From Leptospirillum sp. (GTDB taxonomy: Bacteria > Nitrospirota > Leptospirillia > Leptospirillales > Leptospirillaceae): DNA of 64,000 bases. Position numbers and translations under genes: made by a program. Shown in pieces: positions 8,176 to 16,495 of this stretch; within the stretch, counting starts at the first letter, position 1; every line of letters begins with the position of its first letter. The notes beneath the pieces are model-generated. The model was not told the DNA's origin, did no database searches, and saw nothing but the letters and a program-made list of their open reading frames with translations. The DNA is taken from the NCBI GenBank assembly GCA_027315205.1, contig DAHUYM010000007.1, positions 1-64,000 on the forward strand. The letters are read 5' to 3'.

Positions 8176-8227
8176 GTGGTTGAATATATCCTCTCCCGGG
8201 ATAAGTGTCAACCATTTGGTTGAATAT
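8170..8227 (-). promoter_or_regulatory. arsR promoter flanked by two identical-type operators
   Basis: On the minus strand TTGACA (8211-8206) and TATATT (8188-8183) are exactly 17 bases apart. The plus strand shows AACCATGTGGTTGAATAT (8170-8187) and AACCATTTGGTTGAATAT (8210-8227), identical except for one base and 40 bases apart. Each contains an AACCA-N2-TGGTT palindrome. One covers the -10 and the start codon, the other covers the -35. Confidence 0.75.
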
Positions 8228-8282
8228 TTTCATGGGAGCCGGATTTTGGAGAAAAACAAATCACGGAGGGAAACGGAAAGCT

Positions 8283-8738
8283 TCAGGAAAGCGAAGAGGT
8301 GCACTCCCTGCAGCGTGTTGCCGAAATGGGAATCTCGGACATACAGTAGGGACACACTTTCGTCGTCGGTTCGGAAGATTCTTCGATTTTCGGAACAAGA
8401 GCGGTAAGCCGGTTCACCGACCGGATCAGCATGAACACCGCGAATCCGATGATCAGGAAGCCGATCACCGAGTTCAGGAATAGGCCATAATTCAACGTTG
8501 TCGCCCCGGCTTTGTGGGCGATTCCGACGGTGGCATAGGGGCCTGTGGGAGAACCGTTCCGCAGAACCCAAAACTGGTTCGAAAAATCCGCTCTTCCGAG
8601 TAAAAGCCCGATCGGGGGCATGACGATATCGGACACCATCGATTTGACGATATCTCCGAATGCCGAGCCGATGATGATGCCGACGGCCATGTCCACGACA
8701 TTTCCCCGCATCATGAATTTCGTGAATTCTTTCAGCAT
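8283..8738 (-). CDS. mscL: Large-conductance mechanosensitive channel with C-terminal zinc ribbon
   Basis: A 151-residue MscL. The first transmembrane helix region reads EFTKFMMRGNVVDMAVGIIIGSAF, with the family's RGNVxDxAVGxIIG signature; a second membrane helix is at about 88-107 (LFLNSVIGFLIIGFAVFMLI). The usual C-terminal helix bundle is followed by CPYCMSEIPISATRCREC, a CxxC...CxxC zinc ribbon. The ATG at 8738 follows GGAAGGA and gives the canonical MLKEF start; upstream in-frame codons encode no family sequence. It opens under membrane tension in the inner membrane to release solutes. Confidence 0.92.
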   Translation of the reverse strand: MLKEFTKFMMRGNVVDMAVGIIIGSAFGDIVKSMVSDIVMPPIGLLLGRADFSNQFWVLRNGSPTGPYATVGIAHKAGATTLNYGLFLNSVIGFLIIGFAVFMLIRSVNRLTALVPKIEESSEPTTKVCPYCMSEIPISATRCRECTSSLS

Positions 8739-8934
8739 CTTCGCATCCTTCCCGCTTAAGCCCGAGGAACCCGGCTCTTTTTGTTTTCTCCGTATTTTTT
8801 GTTCATCTTTGTAAAACGAGTAACATTTTTGGGAATGCTTCGCCTTCATGTTCCGGGAATTCTCACACCGGAATTTGTTCGATCTGTCCCACCCCTAAGG
8901 TTGTACCGCACGTTTCCGGATTTTTCCGGAACGG

Positions 8935-8950
8935 TGGCACAGTCATTGCT
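8935..8950 (+). promoter_or_regulatory. Sigma-54 promoter of the ATP-grasp/alpha-E/Anbu operon
   Basis: TGGCACAGTCATTGCT matches the -24/-12 consensus with GG and GC twelve bases apart, as sigma-54 requires. The first gene starts about 70 bases downstream. TTCCGG motifs at 8851-8873 (inverted, 11-base gap) and 8914-8931 lie upstream and could be activator sites. Confidence 0.7.
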
Positions 8951-9019
8951 TGATCCGTTAAGGAAACAAAAGCGATTCCGGGTCTATCATTCACCCCTTG
9001 GAATGGGGGGAGAGCCGAC

Positions 9020-10465
9020 GTGCGGGATTCCGATTGCTCGATAAACCCCTTACGCGATTCCTGTTTCGACGAGATGAAACGGGCCGACGGTATCGTGCGC
9101 CCTCCCTACGGAACTTATTCCCAATGGCTCGAAGGAACCCCCATAGAGTCTCTCCGTCAAAAGCAGGTTGAAGCCGAATTCCTTTTCCAGAGGCTTGGGA
9201 TCACGTTTTCCGTCTACGGAAAGGAGTCCGAGAACGAGCGACTTATCCCGTTCGACATCCTGCCGAGGATCCTCTCCGCCGAAGAGTGGAAAACGGTGTC
9301 GGCCGGATGCGTCCAGCGTATCCGGGCGATCAACGCCTTCCTTAGAGATATATACCATGGGCAGGAAATCCTCCGCGCGGGGGTCATTCCTTCCGCACAG
9401 ATCCTGGAAAACGCCCAGTACCTCCATCCCCTTCAAGGGGTGAAGGTGCCGGGGGATGTGTACGTCCATATTGCCGGCATCGATATCGTCCGGGTCGAGG
9501 AAGGCGAATTCTTCGTCCTGGAAGACAATCTGAGGACGCCTTCGGGCGTCTCCTACATGCTGGAGAACCGCCGCATGATGATGCGGCTTTTCCCGGAGCT
9601 GTTCACCTGCCAGTCCATCGCTCCCGTGGACCATTATCCCCAGATGCTCCTCGACAACCTGAGAAGCGTCTCCCCCAGGGGCATCAACGATCCGACGATC
9701 GTCCTCCTGACCCCGGGCGCCCACAACAGCGCCTATTTCGAGCATGCGTTCCTGGCGCAGCAGATGGGGATCGAACTGGTCGAAGGGCAGGATCTCTTCG
9801 TCCGGGACAACAAGGTCTACATGCGGGCGACCCAGGGTCCCCAAAGGGTCGACGTGATCTACCGGAGGGTCGACGATGCGTTCCTCGATCCCCTGGTGTT
9901 CCGGCAGGATTCCGTGCTCGGAGTTCCGGGTCTCGTGTCCGTCTACCGGAGCGGGAACGTGGCCCTCGCCAATGCCATGGGGACCGGGGTCGCGGACGAC
10001 AAGTCGACGTACACATATATTCCCGAGATCATCCGGTTCTACCTGGGGGAGGAACCGCTCCTCGCGAACGTCCCGACCTACCGGTTGTCCGATCCAAGCG
10101 ACCTGCTCTACGTTCTCGAACATCTCGATTCCCTGGTCGCGAAGGAAGTCCAGGGGTCCGGAGGGTACGGGATGCTGGTCGGACCGACCAGTTCGAAAAA
10201 GGAGATCGAGGCGTATCGGGGCCGCATTCTCGAAAACCCCGGGAACTTCATCGCGCAGCCCACGCTTGCGCTTTCCACCTGCCCAACCTTCGCGGACTCC
10301 GGGATTGTGCCGCGCCACGTCGACCTGAGGCCGTTTGTATTGAACGGAAAATCCGTTTCGCTCGTGCCGGGAGGACTCACGAGGGTGGCCCTGAAGGAAG
10401 GGTCCCTGATCGTCAACTCATCCCAGGGGGGCGGAACAAAAGACACCTGGGTACTGGAGGGATAA
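9020..10465 (+). CDS. Circularly permuted ATP-grasp protein (DUF404/DUF407)
   Basis: A 481-residue protein of the circularly permuted ATP-grasp type: LPRILSAEEWKTVSAGCVQRIRAINAFLRDIYHGQ near the N-terminus, EGEFFVLEDNLRTPSGVSYMLENR in the middle, TPGAHNSAYFEHAFLAQQMGIELVEG, and a late KEVQGSGGYGMLVGPTSSKKE block. These enzymes are predicted to form peptide-like bonds with ATP; the product is unknown. It is the first gene of the cluster with an alpha-E protein and an Anbu protease. A GTG start at 9020 follows a G-rich Shine-Dalgarno (9006-9014). Four bases separate it from the next gene. Confidence 0.88.
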   Translation: MRDSDCSINPLRDSCFDEMKRADGIVRPPYGTYSQWLEGTPIESLRQKQVEAEFLFQRLGITFSVYGKESENERLIPFDILPRILSAEEWKTVSAGCVQRIRAINAFLRDIYHGQEILRAGVIPSAQILENAQYLHPLQGVKVPGDVYVHIAGIDIVRVEEGEFFVLEDNLRTPSGVSYMLENRRMMMRLFPELFTCQSIAPVDHYPQMLLDNLRSVSPRGINDPTIVLLTPGAHNSAYFEHAFLAQQMGIELVEGQDLFVRDNKVYMRATQGPQRVDVIYRRVDDAFLDPLVFRQDSVLGVPGLVSVYRSGNVALANAMGTGVADDKSTYTYIPEIIRFYLGEEPLLANVPTYRLSDPSDLLYVLEHLDSLVAKEVQGSGGYGMLVGPTSSKKEIEAYRGRILENPGNFIAQPTLALSTCPTFADSGIVPRHVDLRPFVLNGKSVSLVPGGLTRVALKEGSLIVNSSQGGGTKDTWVLEG

Positions 10466-10469
10466 TGCC

Positions 10470-11513
10470 ATGCTGAGCCGGACCGCTTCGCACGTCTACT
10501 GGATGGCGCGCTACATGGAGCGCGCGGAGAACACCGCCCGGATTCTGAACATCATGCACCACATGTCCCTGTTGCCCCAGGGGACGCCTGAAGGGTACCA
10601 GGAATGGAACGCGCCCCTAAACATCACGGGCACCCTGGAATCTTTTTGCGGGAGATACGAAAAGATCAACGCCGACAATGTCCTCAGGTTCATGGCGCTG
10701 GACGGGGAAAATCCGTTCAGCATTTTTTCGAGCGTGTCCAGGGCCCGCGAAAACGCCCGGTCGGTCCGGGGAAAGATTACGACGGAGATGTGGGAGAGCC
10801 TGAACTCCACATGGATCGAGCTCAAGAGAATGCGGGACAAGAGCCCGAAGGAAAGGGATTTCGGTCAGTTCTTCGAATGGGTCAAGGAGCGCTCTCATCT
10901 CTTCCGTGGCGTCACCCATGGAACCATCCTCCGGGACAACACGTTCCATTTCGTGCGGCTGGGCACCTTCCTCGAACGCGCCGACAGCACGGCCCGCATC
11001 CTCGATGTGAAATACCACATTCTCCTGCCCAGCCTGAAGGACGTGGGGGGAGCCGTCGATTATTATCAATGGGGTGCGCTGTTGAGGTCGGTCAGCGCGT
11101 TCGAATCCTACCGGAAAGTGTACCGGGACGTCATCACGCCGATGCGGGTTGCGGAGATGTTGATTTTGAGAGAGGATATGCCCCGTTCGCTTCACGCATG
11201 CCTAGACGAGATCCTGGGCATTCTGGCCGGGATTAACGGAGGATCCGGCGTAGAAGCCCGACGGCGGACGGGAGAACTTCACGCGCGCTTACATTTCGCG
11301 CGCATTTCCGACATATTCGATTTCGGAATGCACGAATACCTCACCGATTTTTTGAAGCGGATCATGGCTTTGACGGACGAGATCCATTCGAGCTTCTTCG
11401 TTTACGGCGATGCCGAACCCGTCTCGGTCTTCTCCCGGATGCCGAGCGAGAGAGGCTTTGCGCTGACGACCGACGACGCCCATCTCGTCATGGACGGTGG
11501 ATCGAATGCGTGA
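10470..11513 (+). CDS. Alpha-E domain protein (DUF403)
   Basis: A 347-residue all-helical protein starting MLSRTASHVYWMARYMERAENTARIL, the diagnostic N-terminus of the alpha-E family. Internal features include the second arginine-rich helix (FLERADSTARILDVKYH) and a helix with LHARLHFARISDIFDFGMHEYL. The function is unknown. It is almost always encoded beside the permuted ATP-grasp protein, here starting four bases after that stop, and the two are thought to form one enzyme system. ATG start. Confidence 0.9.
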   Translation: MLSRTASHVYWMARYMERAENTARILNIMHHMSLLPQGTPEGYQEWNAPLNITGTLESFCGRYEKINADNVLRFMALDGENPFSIFSSVSRARENARSVRGKITTEMWESLNSTWIELKRMRDKSPKERDFGQFFEWVKERSHLFRGVTHGTILRDNTFHFVRLGTFLERADSTARILDVKYHILLPSLKDVGGAVDYYQWGALLRSVSAFESYRKVYRDVITPMRVAEMLILREDMPRSLHACLDEILGILAGINGGSGVEARRRTGELHARLHFARISDIFDFGMHEYLTDFLKRIMALTDEIHSSFFVYGDAEPVSVFSRMPSERGFALTTDDAHLVMDGGSNA

Positions 11514-11541
11514 ACGATCGCCGGTTACGGAGTGTCTATAG

Positions 11542-12279
11542 ATGACCTATTGCGCCGCCCTGATGCTGGAATCCGGCATCGTCTTCGGTTCGGATTCCCG
11601 GACCAATGCGGGCGTGGACGATATCGCGACCTTCCGGAAAATGAAAGTCTTCGAACGTTCCGGCGACCGTGTGATGGTCGTCCTGTCCTCGGGAAACCTT
11701 TCCGTGACCCAGGCCGCCCTCACGCTCTTCGAGAAGCGCTCCCATGCAGGCGACGGACGGGAAACCCTCTGGTCCGCGACGTCGCTCTTCGATGTCGCGA
11801 ATATCCTTGGGGAGACGCTCCGGGAGGTGCAACTCAAGGAAGGCCCTTACCTTGCGCAGGACAATATCGACTACAGCGCGTCATTTTTGATGGGGGGGCA
11901 GATCCAGGGAGAGGAGCCCCGCCTCTTTCACATCTATTCCCAGGGAAACTTCATCGAGGCGACCCGGGAAACGCCGTATTTCCAGATCGGGGAGACCAAG
12001 TACGGGAAACCCATCCTCGACCGGGTGATAACGCCCCGGATTTCCCTGAAAGATGCCGCAAAATGTCTGCTCGTCTCCTTCGACTCGACGATGAGGAGCA
12101 ATATTTCAGTCGGTCTTCCGATCGACCTTCTTTGCTACGAGCGCGAGAGTTTTACGACGCGACACCAGTGGCATATCGAGGAAAACGACGTCTATTTCAA
12201 CACGCTTCGGAAGGAATGGTCCGAGGGGCTCAAACAGGTTTTCGGAAGTCTTGCCGATCTCCCTTCCAGGGAGCCCTGA
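11542..12279 (+). CDS. Anbu-type proteasome-like peptidase
   Basis: A 245-residue Ntn-hydrolase. Threonine directly follows the initiator methionine (MTYCAAL), as expected for the N-terminal nucleophile. GIVFGSDSRTNAGVDDIATFRKM is the Anbu (ancestral beta subunit) signature, and GDRVMVVLSSGNLSVTQAAL and SFLMGGQ continue the proteasome fold. Anbu assembles into rings in the cytoplasm; its natural substrate is not settled. Third gene of the ATP-grasp/alpha-E cluster. The transglutaminase-like gene often found in this cluster is not present in the window. Confidence 0.88.
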   Translation: MTYCAALMLESGIVFGSDSRTNAGVDDIATFRKMKVFERSGDRVMVVLSSGNLSVTQAALTLFEKRSHAGDGRETLWSATSLFDVANILGETLREVQLKEGPYLAQDNIDYSASFLMGGQIQGEEPRLFHIYSQGNFIEATRETPYFQIGETKYGKPILDRVITPRISLKDAAKCLLVSFDSTMRSNISVGLPIDLLCYERESFTTRHQWHIEENDVYFNTLRKEWSEGLKQVFGSLADLPSREP

Positions 12280-12438
12280 CGAGAGTCGAGGAGGAAGGGT
12301 AAGAGTTTCGCCAGTTCGGGAATTTGTGACCGTCTAATTGGCAGTCCGGGGTGGTTTGAAAATCTCTTTCATCACGCCCGTCTGAAAATGACCGGGTAAA
12401 TCCCTTTGAAGATCGTCCGGAAAAGCGTTCAGAAGAGT

Positions 12439-13119
12439 TTACACAAAGACGGACCGCTTTTTACGCAGGCAGACTTGGCAACCCACCAGGACGACTCCTG
12501 TTCCGAACAGGATCCATGTGCCGGGTTCCGGAACGGCAGTCCCCCCGCCCAATGTGATGTTTTCCGAAGTGATCCCGTCATGTACCCCATCGCTGTTCAG
12601 ATACAAGGCCTTGATGCTCGCAGCATCCGTCCCCGTCAACAATGTTCCGGGAACGATCGACTCGTCGTACTGGAAAGTATATGTTGCGCTCCCCGTCAGA
12701 AGACCGGAAGTCGCCGACGAATAGGTGGCGCAGGCAAATCCCGACGATCCGGACTTGCACCCGTTCGCATCCAGGCCACCGATCGTTTTTCCGGTAAATC
12801 CCGATGGAAGACTTACAGACGAGATGGACAGGATATCCGCCGTGTTGGGCGTGGTCTTGACGGCAACGCTGTTCAGGTAATACTGGGCGGAATCCGTGAG
12901 GGCCGTATCGACCGTCAGCGTGATCTGATAGGTATCTGCCAGCGTCGACAGACTGAGCGTTTTGTCGGTAAGGGTATAGACGGATCCGTAGCACGAGCCG
13001 CAGCTTGGACCGATGATTCCGGCATGAAGCGTTCCGGGGAGTCCCGCTGAAAGGAATCCGAATGCAAGCAGAAACAGTGTCCAGAAGGTCGATTTTCGTT
13101 TCAGCCCCACGGTATTCAT
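12439..13119 (-). CDS. PEP-CTERM sorted exported protein
   Basis: A 226-residue protein with an N-terminal signal peptide (hydrophobic stretch 12-30, cleavage near LHAG) and a C-terminal sorting signal: VPEPGTWILFGTGVVLVGCQVC then LRKKR. This PEP motif, membrane helix and basic tail is recognised and cut by an exosortase, which is not encoded in this window. The mature region is rich in Thr, Ser and Gly and contains CGSC and two further cysteines (CKSG, FACAT). It probably ends up at the surface or in the exopolymer matrix. Transcribed alone from a sigma-54-type promoter. Confidence 0.9.
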   Translation of the reverse strand: MNTVGLKRKSTFWTLFLLAFGFLSAGLPGTLHAGIIGPSCGSCYGSVYTLTDKTLSLSTLADTYQITLTVDTALTDSAQYYLNSVAVKTTPNTADILSISSVSLPSGFTGKTIGGLDANGCKSGSSGFACATYSSATSGLLTGSATYTFQYDESIVPGTLLTGTDAASIKALYLNSDGVHDGITSENITLGGGTAVPEPGTWILFGTGVVLVGCQVCLRKKRSVFV

Positions 13120-13214
13120 GCGGATTCTCCCACGTTAAAACCCAAGATCTGTAAGTCCAAAGTCCCGAAAGATCAAGAAAACCCAAAAGGGATAAGCTAG
13201 TCTTTAATAAAAAT

Positions 13215-13230
13215 AGCAAATCATATGCCA
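13215..13230 (-). promoter_or_regulatory. Sigma-54 promoter of the PEP-CTERM gene
   Basis: On the minus strand TGGCATATGATTTGCT gives the -24 GG and -12 GC exactly twelve bases apart, about 96 bases upstream of the start codon. A perfect 14-base palindrome TCATAAATTTATGA at 13274-13287 lies upstream in the position of an activator site. Confidence 0.7.
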
Positions 13231-13616
13231 GGGTTTATGGGATTTGAATATTTTCCATTTTTTGTTTTGTATTTCATAAATTTATGATCGATCTTGGATC
13301 AGGTAGCGACATAAAGAAGGTAAAGTCCTTCTGTAAAAATGGGTGACGGTCGTAAAGGGATCGTACATTCGGAGGATACATGGAGCGAAAATAGCCTTCG
13401 GATTTGTATCACGATCAAGAAGACTTGGGCGTTCGGAAAAAGATGTGACAAGATGGTGAAGTCAAAAAGGGCCTCGTTGTCCGGAACAGTCCGGCTTCCC
13501 AGGGAAATCGGAAGGCCTTTACCGTTCGATCCTTTTTCATCGGAAAAGCCGCAATTCCGGCGTGATCCATTCTAATGTCCTTTTACCTGTACTCTCTTCG
13601 CCCTGAAAGGGGACGC
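13231..13616. other. Intergenic stretch, no convincing gene
   Basis: The left part is AT-rich and holds the palindrome TCATAAATTTATGA. The right part can be read as a 78-codon frame (13339-13575) without a ribosome site or recognisable composition, which I do not accept as a gene. The promoter of the downstream lipoprotein gene should be here but I cannot place it. Confidence 0.5.
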
Positions 13617-14265
13617 ATGATCAAACGCGGCATTCTTCGTCCTCGTCCTTCTGCTCCCGGCGGCCTGTGCCACGAGCGGAACCCCTAGGATCTCGAACGA
13701 CCGGGACCTTCTGGAGAACAAGTCGACCCGTTTTTACGTCAAGACGGTTCCGATCCCCGAACGTGCGGACGAAATCATCGTCGTGAAAAAAGCCGCCCTC
13801 GAGACGATCCACCGCATCAGTTTTTCCGAGTTTTTGCGGCAGGTCCAGCCGGTGGAGCCCCCGGCGCATTATTACCTGATGCATTATTCGCGGCGGATCG
13901 TGACCACCGACGAAGCCAACCCCCAGGGGGACTGGATCCGACCGTTCTTCGGCAACCCCTTCCGCTACCGGTACGAAGGCACCGTCGTGACGCTCAGGAG
14001 CGAATGGAACGCGTTCAGGGAGAAAGAGCGTAAAAAGAAGGAAAAAGAAGCAAAAAAAGCGGAGAAACAGCTGAAAAATGCGGGCGCAGCAGGATCAAGC
14101 CAACCCCGGACCGGTCCGGACGGGGGGAAGATTCTTCAGGAAGACAAGGACGCCATGACCGAGATGCTGCCGTCCGGGGCCTATGTCATCCATCCGGCCG
14201 TCGAGCTTGAAAAAAGGGGATATACGTTCGATCCGACAGGGCACTGGGTTCGGAAATCCCCCTAG
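13617..14265 (+). pseudogene. Lipoprotein-like gene with a frameshift in the signal peptide
   Basis: An ATG at 13617 follows AAAGGGGA, but its frame stops after 23 codons. Skipping one base after the fourth codon continues into a frame open to 14265 that begins AFFVLVLLLPAACATSG, a lipoprotein signal peptide with a lipobox-like cysteine. The frame then gives about 200 residues containing a lysine-rich helix (about 40 residues of K/E) and a C-terminus ending HWVRKSP. The only in-frame conventional start is a GTG at 13783, which removes the signal and 54 coding codons. Either a real frameshift, a sequencing error, or an unusual start. Function unknown. Confidence 0.6.
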
Positions 14266-14281
14266 GATCCCGGGACCGCGT

Positions 14282-15289
14282 TTATTTGAGACGCGTTGCG
14301 TTTCCGATGGAGCTTCCCTTTGGGTCTTCGCCGCCGACGACGATCACAGAACCATCGCCTAATACAGCGACCCCGGTCTCTTTCCGGGCGACCGGATCGA
14401 CAAGAGGAAGGGTTTTCCATTTTCCCGTCCTCGGGTCGTACAGGTCCGCCGAACCAAGGACCCCTGTCCTGTTGAAGCCGTCCAGAAACAGGAACGTTCC
14501 GTCAGGCAAGGCCGAACCGATTCCGTAAAGGCGAGGCGTCGGTCCAGGTGGTATGACCTCTTCCCATTTCTTTGTTTTCGGATTGAAATACCGCCCTCCT
14601 GAAGTTATCCCGCCGGCTTTCAAGAGCCCCCCCACGACAAGGACCCGTCCGTCAGGCATGCGTGCGGCAACGCCGCCCAGGCGCCCTTCCGGAGCGGATT
14701 CCATGGAAACCCATCGATTCTCCGAAGGACGGAAGACCTCGGTAACACCGGTGATGCCGTTTTCGGTTTCGCCCCCGGTCACGAGCACGTCTCCGCCGGC
14801 CAGGACGATCGCCATGGATCCGGCCCGGGCCACGGGATCCGGGGCCGTCGTGGTCCAGGATCCTTTTTGTGGATCAAAGAGATAACTGTCCCGAACGAAT
14901 CCGGAACTGTTGAACCCTCCGGTGGCGAAAAGCCTGCCGTCGGGGAGCGTCGCGCCTGAAAGGTAGGAAACCGCCACTGGGTAGGGAGAAAGGGCCCTGT
15001 CCCATGTGTGCGTGTTGGGGTCGAACCGTTCGACCGCATTGGAGACCCCCGAGACGGCCTCCCCGCCGATCGCGACGATACGGCCGTCATGTTGCTTCAG
15101 GACGAGGAGCGAATCCCTGGCCGTCGGCATTGGAGCGATTTCGGTCCATTTGGAGAAATGAACCGGGGGTTGGGCGAGAGCGGAGGAGGAGATCTTGCCG
15201 GTTTCGGGGAAAAGGATAAAAAAGGCTGTGAGCAAGAGGAGAGAGGTTTTCCCCCAAGTGGCCAAGCAGGAATTTTTATGGTGCGACAT
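14282..15289 (-). CDS. Exported kelch-repeat beta-propeller protein
   Basis: A 335-residue protein with a signal peptide (TSLLLLTAFFILFP, ending near ALAQ). It contains about six kelch blades marked by GRIVAIGG, GRLFATGG, DVLVTGG, GRVLVVGG, FLFLDG and SVIVVGG, each followed by a W-containing strand (SWTTT, KWEEV, KWKTL). Such six- or seven-blade propellers bind proteins or carbohydrates or carry oxidase sites; no catalytic residues of galactose oxidase are evident. The ATG at 15289 gives a proper signal peptide; longer starts run over the cupredoxin gene. Last gene of the FTR1 operon, overlapping the previous gene by 14 bases. Confidence 0.8.
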   Translation of the reverse strand: MSHHKNSCLATWGKTSLLLLTAFFILFPETGKISSSALAQPPVHFSKWTEIAPMPTARDSLLVLKQHDGRIVAIGGEAVSGVSNAVERFDPNTHTWDRALSPYPVAVSYLSGATLPDGRLFATGGFNSSGFVRDSYLFDPQKGSWTTTAPDPVARAGSMAIVLAGGDVLVTGGETENGITGVTEVFRPSENRWVSMESAPEGRLGGVAARMPDGRVLVVGGLLKAGGITSGGRYFNPKTKKWEEVIPPGPTPRLYGIGSALPDGTFLFLDGFNRTGVLGSADLYDPRTGKWKTLPLVDPVARKETGVAVLGDGSVIVVGGEDPKGSSIGNATRLK

Positions 15290-15647
15290 GGATGCGTCCA
15301 CGGGCGGTTCTCGGGTGGAAATCCCCGAAAAACTCATATGTGCCGGGATCAAGGGGGCGGATCGGGACATCGATCGAGCGATGGGGAAGGATGATGATCT
15401 CGAATTCGAGGTCGTAGCTTTCAAACTCTTCCGGATGGTTGTCGTTGTTGGTCACATGGATGGTAAAGGATTTCCGGGAGGAAACGGTGATCGTGTCGGG
15501 GATGAATTTATGATGCAGGATCGAAAGGGTGACGACGCGGGGGGCGTCACCCCAAGCCGCGAGGGGGAGAAGGAGAAAGAGTGCCGCAGGGAGAGCCAGG
15601 GAGAAGGACGAGAGCCAATCGGGAAACGACCGGTACCGACGGGTCAT
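15276..15647 (-). CDS. Periplasmic cupredoxin-like protein of an iron-transport operon
   Basis: A 123-residue protein: an N-terminal signal peptide (LALPAALFLLLPLAAWGDA) followed by a cupredoxin-type domain with SILHHKFIPDTITVSSRKSFTIHVTNNDNHPEEFESYDL and GTYEFFGDFHP. This matches the Cupredoxin_1 domain found beside FTR1/EfeU permeases, as in EfeO-like and P19-like partners. The classic type 1 Cys ligand is absent, so it may bind iron or Cu(II) through His, Asp and Glu. The ATG at 15647 overlaps the FTR1 stop by four bases (ATGA), fixing both start and operon. Confidence 0.82.
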   Translation of the reverse strand: MTRRYRSFPDWLSSFSLALPAALFLLLPLAAWGDAPRVVTLSILHHKFIPDTITVSSRKSFTIHVTNNDNHPEEFESYDLEFEIIILPHRSIDVPIRPLDPGTYEFFGDFHPRTARGRIHVAP

Positions 15648-16471
15648 CGTCTCGATGGCTCCTGCCGGGTGTGGGACATGCGCCAAAGCCAGGAGAACAT
15701 GAACGCGAGATACCCCCAGACAGTCAGGATCGTCATCAGGGAAGGACGAGCCCGGTAGCCGAAAAAGTCGGCCATCAGGCTTCCGAAGAGTGTGTGCTCG
15801 TTTAAGATGCGGCTGGAGTCCCACACCTGGAATACGATCGGGGAGACTGCGCCGAGCGAGATCAAACGGCCGATCCCTGAGGAAATCATTCCCGCGGCCA
15901 TCAGGATGAGAAGGACCGACGTGATTTTAAAGAAGAGCCCCAGGGGGATTCGGGAGAACCCCTTGAATAGGGCGACGACGATCAGGATCCCGGTCAGGAC
16001 GCCGGAGACTCCTTCTGCGAAGGGAAGCCAGGGAAGACGTGATCCCGCCTGAAGAGAGACGCCCCAGAGGAACAGGATGGTTTCAAGTCCTTCGCGGAAC
16101 ACGCCCATGAACGAAAGGAGGAACAAGATCCCGACATGACCGCTCTCGAGTGCACGGGTCGCGCGTCCCTGGATTTCCCCTTTCATGGAAGGTCCGTTTT
16201 GCGTCATCCAGAGAACCATATACGAAAGGAAGATGGCGGCTAGAAAAAAGATCGTGATGTCGAGGATGTTCTTGGCCGATCCCGAGAGGAAGGATTCCAG
16301 CCGATCGGCGAGGAACCCCAGCACGATACAGGCCGAGACGGCCAGACCCGCTCCCAACCAGACTTTAGGAATATCGCTCTTTCGGCCAAGACGGCCGAGT
16401 GTCGTCAGGAGAATGCCGACCAGAAGGGACGCTTCCAGAGTTTCCCGGGCCAGAATGAGATACGTTTCCAT
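15644..16471 (-). CDS. FTR1-family high-affinity iron permease
   Basis: A 275-residue inner-membrane protein with about seven membrane helices. Two REXXE iron-binding motifs are visible: RETLE in the first helix and REGLE in the fourth, the hallmark of FTR1/EfeU. The ATG at 16471 (METYLILARETLEAS) gives the family's usual N-terminus; a TTG at 16492 is possible but would add seven unneeded residues. It is the first gene of an operon with a cupredoxin and a kelch protein, under a Fur box at 16496-16510, so it should be induced by iron shortage. Ferric iron import is the likely job. Confidence 0.92.
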   Translation of the reverse strand: METYLILARETLEASLLVGILLTTLGRLGRKSDIPKVWLGAGLAVSACIVLGFLADRLESFLSGSAKNILDITIFFLAAIFLSYMVLWMTQNGPSMKGEIQGRATRALESGHVGILFLLSFMGVFREGLETILFLWGVSLQAGSRLPWLPFAEGVSGVLTGILIVVALFKGFSRIPLGLFFKITSVLLILMAAGMISSGIGRLISLGAVSPIVFQVWDSSRILNEHTLFGSLMADFFGYRARPSLMTILTVWGYLAFMFSWLWRMSHTRQEPSRR

Positions 16472-16495
16472 GAACACAGGATCCTTTTCCAATGT

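Noticed and set aside
11514-12438. Transglutaminase-like gene of the Anbu cluster
   Set aside because: Looked for after the Anbu gene and before the PEP-CTERM gene; only 159 non-coding bases are present.
13339-13575. 78-residue open frame before the lipoprotein gene
   Set aside because: No Shine-Dalgarno, no recognisable composition, overlaps the regulatory region.
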